Assembly: GCF_900142075.1 (NCBI RefSeq)
Contig: NZ_FQZO01000003.1
Location: 372,001-436,000 of the forward strand
Reading direction: 5' to 3'
Length of the DNA stretch: 64,000 nt
Origin: Clostridium amylolyticum
GTDB lineage: Bacteria > Bacillota > Clostridia > Clostridiales > Clostridiaceae
The notes beneath the pieces were generated by a model. That model saw nothing but the letters and a program-made list of their open reading frames with translations. It did not search any database and was not told the DNA's origin. Positions within the stretch are counted from its first letter, which is position 1. The number at the start of each line of letters is the position of its first letter. The translations under genes and the position numbers were made by a program. This document shows, piece after piece, positions 58,919 to 64,000 of this stretch.

Positions 58919-61162
58919 ATGAGGACAAGCAGAAATAATGGTGACAAGATTTTCTCAAAAATATTTTTGTATTTTTTAATATTTATAATATTAACATTAT
59001 CCACTACTTCCTATATATTTTATAAAAATTTTGAGAAAAACGAAATAACTAATATTAGTTCATTTATAGAAAACAATTTAAATCAAGTAAGTTACAGTGC
59101 TAATATAATGTCTGATACAGTTAAGCTCATAGCCCTTCAAGTTTATTTTGATCCAGATATATCTAAAGCCTTAACTGAATCTAATGTTAGTTGGAATGAC
59201 TCTAACATTGCTTGTAACCGTTTAAGAACTTATCAATCCATTGAGCCTTATATAAAGTCCATTTATTTATATAATTCCTTTGAAAAAAATTTTTATACAA
59301 GCATTTATACTTTTCCCAAAATGAAAGAAGAAGAGTTTTTTGATAAAGATATTATTAATGTAGTTAGTGACTTAAATGGTTATAAACAAAGATATCCCAT
59401 ATCTAGGAAATACTCTGAGCCTGATGAATTAGTCCCAAATAAGGTTAACGAGTCTTATGTGTACACTTTTATATTAAGAAGCTTACCTTTTAAATCAGTG
59501 CCTAGTAATAGTACTGTGGTGATAAATGTATCAGAGAACTGGATCAAGAATCTTATTAGTAAATTGGATATAGATAAGGGGAGTGATATCTTTATAATAA
59601 ACAACGAAGGAAAGCTTGCTATAGGTAGCGATAATAAGCCTATGCTCACAGATATTTCCGGAGAAAATTATGTGAAGAAGATGATAAAGGATAATAAAAC
59701 TTCTGATTACTTTATAACCAATGTTAATGGTACAAAATCCGTTGTTACTTATGTTTCCTCAGCAGAATTAGACTGGAAGTTTGTTAAGATAATTCCTTAT
59801 GAAAATATAATAGGAAGAATTGATACTTTTAAAATGAGAACTCTTATCTTTTATTTTTTAATACTAATAGTAGTTCTCCTTATATATTTATTTATGTATA
59901 AGAGATATTCAAAGCCAATAGATGAGCTGATTAAAAAACTTAAGCAGCTGCAATATTATAAACAAAATAATGAATATATAGTGAAGCAGAAATATTTAAA
60001 GGATCTTTTAGCAGGGAAGGATGTTCATGAAGAAGAAGTGAAAGATAATTTTTCTAAATATGAAATCCAGCTTAATACTGAGAAACCTTTTATGCTCATA
60101 GGCTTTAAAATTGATAACTATGAGAAATTTACTTCCCTCTATGATGTGAATGATAGGGAACTTATAAGGTTTGGCATAATGAACGTTTGTTCTGAAATTT
60201 TTAAAACTAAATTTAATACTGCAGAAATAGACTTCAGTGAGGATACCGTGGTATTGGTAGCTAATGTGAATAATTCTCTTGGAGACAATTATCAATCAGT
60301 TATTAATGATCTAATAACAAAAACTCAAATTGATGTTTTAAGTAATATAAAAATTTCATTAACTGCATCGGTAAGTTCCGTAGGGGTTTCAGTAAATGAA
60401 TTAAGTCTATTGCTTTCAGAGTGTTTAAATACTATGAATTATAGAGTTATATATGGTCTACAATCTGTAATTTATTATGATAATATTTACACCCTTGAGA
60501 ATAAAGAGTATGAATATCCACAAGAAAAAGAAAGATTGCTTATGGAAGCATTAAATCTAGGAAATATGGATGAGGTAGTTACTAAATATAATAATTTTAT
60601 AAAAGAAATATTAAACTTTTCTTATAATAGTTTTAGTAACTCATTATTGAACTTATCCTATAAGTGTTATAATTTATTAATTTCAAGAGCCAAGCAAAAT
60701 AAGCAGTGGGGTAAAAAGTATAATTATAAAAAGATTATTTTTAAATTAGAAAAGGCTGAAAGGTTAGAGAATATTAATGCCATGTTTATGGAGTTGTTTG
60801 AACAAATAATGGAAATTCAACAACAAAAAGAAGATTCTAGGCACGATGATTTAGTGGAATCTATAATTGATATAATCAACAAAAATTATGGAGATAATGA
60901 TTTGTGTACTAAGACTATTGCAGATAAGATGAATATGTCATCTGTTTATTTAGGAAGCTTATTTAAAAAGATAACCACCAAGTCCATTAGTCAGTATATA
61001 TGTGATGTGAGGTTACAAAATGCAAAGAAAGCATTAATGGAAACAGAAAAACCTATTAATACTATATCAAAAGAGGTAGGATTCTCAGAAAGCAGCTATT
61101 TTTATAAAGTATTTAAAAAGGCATATGGAGAAACTCCATCACAATATAGGAGTAATAACTAA
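58919..61162 (+). CDS. Membrane-bound AraC-family regulator (YesN/YtdP-like)
   Basis: 747 residues. TM1 (about 14-34), a large extracellular cache-like sensor (about 35-300), TM2 (about 305-325), a cytoplasmic linker (about 330-640) and a C-terminal AraC double helix-turn-helix (about 645-747: IADKMNMSSVYLGSLFKKIT, FSESSYFYKVFKKAYGETPS). Transmembrane AraC regulators of this type control adjacent sugar ABC importers in Firmicutes, sensing oligosaccharides outside the cell. AAGGGGGAG precedes the ATG. The next genes are a lipoprotein binding protein and two permeases on the same strand, so it is very likely their regulator. Confidence 0.88.
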   Translation: MRTSRNNGDKIFSKIFLYFLIFIILTLSTTSYIFYKNFEKNEITNISSFIENNLNQVSYSANIMSDTVKLIALQVYFDPDISKALTESNVSWNDSNIACNRLRTYQSIEPYIKSIYLYNSFEKNFYTSIYTFPKMKEEEFFDKDIINVVSDLNGYKQRYPISRKYSEPDELVPNKVNESYVYTFILRSLPFKSVPSNSTVVINVSENWIKNLISKLDIDKGSDIFIINNEGKLAIGSDNKPMLTDISGENYVKKMIKDNKTSDYFITNVNGTKSVVTYVSSAELDWKFVKIIPYENIIGRIDTFKMRTLIFYFLILIVVLLIYLFMYKRYSKPIDELIKKLKQLQYYKQNNEYIVKQKYLKDLLAGKDVHEEEVKDNFSKYEIQLNTEKPFMLIGFKIDNYEKFTSLYDVNDRELIRFGIMNVCSEIFKTKFNTAEIDFSEDTVVLVANVNNSLGDNYQSVINDLITKTQIDVLSNIKISLTASVSSVGVSVNELSLLLSECLNTMNYRVIYGLQSVIYYDNIYTLENKEYEYPQEKERLLMEALNLGNMDEVVTKYNNFIKEILNFSYNSFSNSLLNLSYKCYNLLISRAKQNKQWGKKYNYKKIIFKLEKAERLENINAMFMELFEQIMEIQQQKEDSRHDDLVESIIDIINKNYGDNDLCTKTIADKMNMSSVYLGSLFKKITTKSISQYICDVRLQNAKKALMETEKPINTISKEVGFSESSYFYKVFKKAYGETPSQYRSNN

Positions 61163-61206
61163 AACTACCCTGTAAGTCACTAAATTTATTGGTTATAGGT
61201 GTGTAT

Positions 61207-61319
61207 ACTATATAGAAGTAATCTTAAGAATATATAGTGTATTAACTGAAAAACTTTAGATTTGGTGATTTTTTTATGATAAAAATCAGTTATATATTGT
61301 ATTTTTCCAGTAATCTTAA
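61207..61319. promoter_or_regulatory. Palindromes and direct repeats upstream of the sugar ABC genes
   Basis: AGTAATCTTAA occurs at 61217-61227 and 61309-61319, 92 bp apart. ACTATATA (61207-61214) and TATATAGT (61231-61238) flank the first copy, and TGATTTTT/AAAAATCA form an inverted repeat at 61266-61288. These are candidate AraC-type operator elements in a 277-bp intergenic region that otherwise holds no gene. The promoter is not identifiable. Confidence 0.45.
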
Positions 61320-61439
61320 AAAATTACACTTGAAATTTCTTAAGAAAGTACAGGGATATTTAAAAATTACACTATAAAGGAATTTTCAGTTTTGATAATG
61401 TGTAGATAGCAACAAAAAACAAATTTAGGAGGGGTATAA

Positions 61440-62768
61440 ATGATTAAAGCAAAGAAAGTATTTAGCTTGTTACTTTCAGCTACATTAGTATCAGCAGCAT
61501 TTTTAGGGTGTGGAAATAAAGCTGCTAATACTGATACTAACAAAGCGTCTTCTTCAAAGGACATAAAAGCAAACATAAAAATTCTGTGGCCAGGAACTAC
61601 AGAAGCGGAAAAAAAGGTAGCCCAAGATCTACAAGATAAAGTAAAGAAGGACTATCCAGGAATCAACATCCAATATATATTCCTAAATTGGTCTGATATC
61701 GAAAAGAAACTAGCTATTATGGTTCAAGGAGGAGATTCTCCAGATTTAATGATGATTCAAGATATTACAAACCCTGTAGCTATGGGAGCATTAGAACCTT
61801 TGGATCAATATTTAAACGCTAACATTAATAAGGATAAATTTATTAAAGCTACTTGGGAGGTTATGCAGAAGGATAATAATACCTATGCCATACCAGCTCT
61901 TGCAATTATATATTCACATGTAGCAAATACTGAACTTTTAGATAAGGCTGGCTTTAAAGTAAACGATTTAAAAACTTGGGGTGATTTAATTAAAGCTTCC
62001 AATGCAATAAAAAGTACTGGTAAAAATGGATATGCTATGGCCAATGGTGGAGAAGGAAGATTTACTTTTAGAGACTTTATGATGGTCTGATTAAGTAATG
62101 GAATAACCCCTGACCAAGTAGATGATGCCCATAAGAAACAATATATAGAAGTACTTAATTTGTTTAATACTTTAGGTAAAGACATGCCTACAAAATCTCA
62201 AGTTACATGGATGTATCCCGAATTATTCAAAGCTTGGGAAGCTGGCGATGTTGGATTTATGCATACAGGAAGTTATTTCACAGCCAACGTAATCGCTCAT
62301 GGTAATAAAGCTATGGATAGAACTGCACCATTTGCATTTCCAGCAGGACCTTCTGCAAGTAAACCACAAATCATGGTTGGATCTGTAGGTATGGCAATGA
62401 TTAAATCTTCAAAGAATAAAGAAGCTGCATGGAAGGTTATAGAAGAAATTATGTCACCAGAAATATTGGGACAATGGGGAGGAGCTATAAATATTACTTC
62501 TGGTAATTATGTAGATAAAGCAATAATCGAAAGCTCTGCAAAGAATGCCTTCCCTCAAGTATACAAACAACATATGGCATTATGTGATCAATGGACAGAA
62601 ATTGCTAACCAGTATGGTGTTCCTATTCCATCAATTTTAGGACAAAAGCAAATGGAAATAACAGTTCAAGGGGTTATGGTAAAAATGTTATCTGGCGAGA
62701 TATCACCAGAACAGGCTTATGACCAAATAAGAACAGGAATTCAGCAGGTTAAGGAAAAATATAAATAG
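61440..62768 (+). pseudogene. Sugar ABC transporter substrate-binding lipoprotein, interrupted by an in-frame TGA
   Basis: 442 codons in one frame with a TGA at 62088-62090 (codon 217). The N-terminus is a lipoprotein signal with lipobox FLGC (Cys near residue 22) and a Ser/Thr/Lys-rich linker. The mature part is a family 1 extracellular solute-binding protein (KILWPGTTEAEKK, GGDSPDLMMIQDI). After the TGA the same frame goes on as LSNGITPDQVDDAHKKQYIE and ends properly at KEKYK. TGG to TGA is the simplest change. A second start (TTG 62160) would give only the C-terminal half. Either the importer lacks its binding protein, the stop is read through, or the base is an error. GGAGGGG lies before the ATG. 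Confidence 0.85.
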
Positions 62769-62788
62769 TAATCAAATGCAGTAATATT

Positions 62789-62888
62789 TGTAAAGGGCTG
62801 TTGTAAATAATCATGTTGCACAGTATAGTAAGTTTCTATTGAATGAATATATTGTGCACAAATTTAATTACTCAACAGCCTCTTTACA
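62789..62888 (+). repeat. Large hairpin between binding-protein and permease genes
   Basis: TGTAAAGGGCTGTTG (62789-62803) pairs with CAACAGCCTCTTTACA (62873-62888) with one bulge; an inner TTGCACA/TGTGCAC pair (62816-62822, 62853-62859) extends it. No T-run follows. It probably stabilises the upstream mRNA or limits readthrough so that the binding protein exceeds the permeases. Confidence 0.65.
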
Positions 62889-62942
62889 TAATAAATAATA
62901 ATAAAAGCACATAAGTACTTAACAAAAAAGAGGTGAATAGAT

Positions 62943-63860
62943 ATGAAAAAAGCTTCTGGAAATGCCATTGGAGTTAATTATAAAATGGAATCTTTTTGGC
63001 ATAAGAATAAAGTACCTTATTTATTCCTACTTCCAACGGTTTTATATTTAATTATATTTCAATTGTATCCACTATTAGAGTCATTAAGGCTTAGTTTTAC
63101 AAATCTATCTCTACTGATACCAGGCAGCGGTAAATTTGTGTGGCTTGATAACTATAAGAAGTTATTAGTTCAGGACAAAGATTTTTGGAATATACTTTTT
63201 AATACATTTTTCTGGGTAATAGCATCTACAGTGCTTCAATACTTACTTTCAATACCAGCAGCACTAGTTTTAAATCAAAAATTGAAATTACGTCCTCTTT
63301 GGAGGGGATTAACCATGGTACCTTGGGTAACCCCAACGGTAATAATGGGACTTATATGGAAATGGATGTATGATGGAGATTATGGTTTAATTAACTACTA
63401 CTTAAATACTCATATTAGCTGGTTAGGAAGTGAATGGACGGTATGGCCTTCACTGCTCTTATCTTCTACATGGAAGGGACTGCCTTATGCCATTATCATG
63501 GTATTAGCTGGTCTTCAGGGAATTCCAGGCTCACTATATGAGGCAGCTTATATAGATGGTTCAAGTGATTTTCAAGCTTTCAGAAAGATTACTATGCCTA
63601 TGTTAAAACCTGTATTAATGGTATCAGTGATGATAAGTATAGTTATGACCTGGACTAAATTTGAAATGATTTGGGTTTTAACCGCTGGAGGGCCAGGAGT
63701 TAAAACAAGTATATTGCCAACATATATTTATACCAAGGCTTTTCAGTATTTTGATTTTGGAGAAGGCTCCGCTGTAGCGGTTCTTGCAATGATAATGATG
63801 ATGATTTTTATAATGATATATGTAAAAGCTGTTAAAAAGATTGGCGGTGATGATATATGA
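62943..63860 (+). CDS. Sugar ABC transporter permease, MalF/UgpA type
   Basis: 305 residues, six membrane helices, with the coupling motif EAAYIDGSSDFQAFRKITMP (EAA loop) about 90 residues from the C-terminus. AGAGGTG lies before the ATG. It overlaps the next permease by 4 bp (ATGA). With its partner it forms the membrane channel of a CUT1 sugar importer; the ATPase is not in the window and may be a shared MsmX-type protein encoded elsewhere. Confidence 0.93.
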   Translation: MKKASGNAIGVNYKMESFWHKNKVPYLFLLPTVLYLIIFQLYPLLESLRLSFTNLSLLIPGSGKFVWLDNYKKLLVQDKDFWNILFNTFFWVIASTVLQYLLSIPAALVLNQKLKLRPLWRGLTMVPWVTPTVIMGLIWKWMYDGDYGLINYYLNTHISWLGSEWTVWPSLLLSSTWKGLPYAIIMVLAGLQGIPGSLYEAAYIDGSSDFQAFRKITMPMLKPVLMVSVMISIVMTWTKFEMIWVLTAGGPGVKTSILPTYIYTKAFQYFDFGEGSAVAVLAMIMMMIFIMIYVKAVKKIGGDDI

Positions 63861-64000
63861 AGATAAGTTTCTCTAAAAAAGTAGTGACATATATAGCACT
63901 AATTGTGTTAATGTTTTTTATACTAATACCTAATTTATGGATGCTTTCATGCAGCCTTAAGCCAGACAGCGAGATATTTAATTTAATACCCAGTTGGATT
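63857..64000 (+). CDS. Sugar ABC transporter permease, MalG/UgpE type (3' end outside window)
   Basis: Only the first 48 codons are visible. After MKISFSKKVV comes one hydrophobic helix and then LWMLSCSLKPDSEIF, the standard N-terminal motif (SLKPxxEIF) of the second permease of CUT1 importers. The ATG overlaps the stop of the preceding permease gene. Confidence 0.88.
   Translation, partial: MKISFSKKVVTYIALIVLMFFILIPNLWMLSCSLKPDSEIFNLIPSWI

Noticed and set aside
62088..62090. Selenocysteine at the in-frame TGA of the binding-protein gene
   Set aside because: Sugar-binding proteins are not selenoproteins and no hairpin stands directly downstream as a SECIS would; a Trp codon mutation is simpler.

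Overview
The window is low-GC DNA (about 30% G+C by eye) from an anaerobic, endospore-forming Firmicute, most likely Clostridium in the strict sense. The reasons are the germinant-receptor cluster, strong GGAGG-type ribosome binding sites, AT-rich intergenic regions, a c-di-GMP-II riboswitch and Kdp/PTS/sortase-substrate genes of clostridial type. I see no rRNA, tRNA or CRISPR array. Roughly 60 genes are supported.

Layout. 1-2.5 kb: end of an osmoprotectant (OpuC-type) ABC operon with a permease/binding-protein fusion. 2.7-7.0 kb: divergent spore germinant receptor genes (GerA-GerC-small D subunit on minus, GerB on plus). 7.1-11.9 kb: TetR regulator and a MacB/FtsX-type exporter. 12.1-15.0 kb: a CsbD-like protein and a secreted, probably flavinylated, fumarate-reductase-like lipoprotein, divergent from a TetR regulator whose likely operator covers the reductase promoter. 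15.2-23.6 kb: L,D-transpeptidase, YtvI/AI-2E membrane protein, a large HTH protein of unknown function, a c-di-GMP phosphodiesterase (degenerate GGDEF plus EAL) overlapping a chemoreceptor gene, and a VTT-domain membrane protein.

About 24.6-33.0 kb is an accessory island of visibly higher G+C. It follows a frameshifted GntR gene and holds a short XRE regulator, an IS110-family element with a candidate bridge RNA, an excisionase-like HTH protein, a two-component system, a two-gene ABC exporter, and a group IIC intron lodged directly behind the exporter terminator. Two promoters in the island carry the same 11-bp-period direct repeat at the same distance from the -10, so the response regulator probably controls both itself and the exporter.

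33.2-46.3 kb: a second L,D-transpeptidase, a SWIM/SNF2 helicase, an AraC regulator fused to a GH39 glycosidase, a c-di-GMP-II riboswitch overlapping a terminator in front of a 1564-residue LPXTG adhesin, and a small TPR-like protein. 46.4-54.6 kb: complete kdp operon (a 31-residue conserved-looking peptide, kdpF, A, B, C, D, E). 55.3-58.7 kb: RpiR/MurR regulator, MurNAc-type PTS EIIBC and a MupG-like (DUF871) hydrolase, pointing to peptidoglycan-fragment recovery. 58.9-64.0 kb: membrane AraC/YesN-type regulator and a sugar ABC importer whose binding-protein gene has an in-frame TGA; the second permease runs off the end.

Themes: cell-envelope and surface biology (two L,D-transpeptidases, MurNAc salvage, riboswitch-controlled adhesin), c-di-GMP signalling (phosphodiesterase and riboswitch in the same window), ion/osmolyte transport, and mobile DNA. 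Many genes end at long palindromes, several of which share sequence and look like dispersed repeat families.
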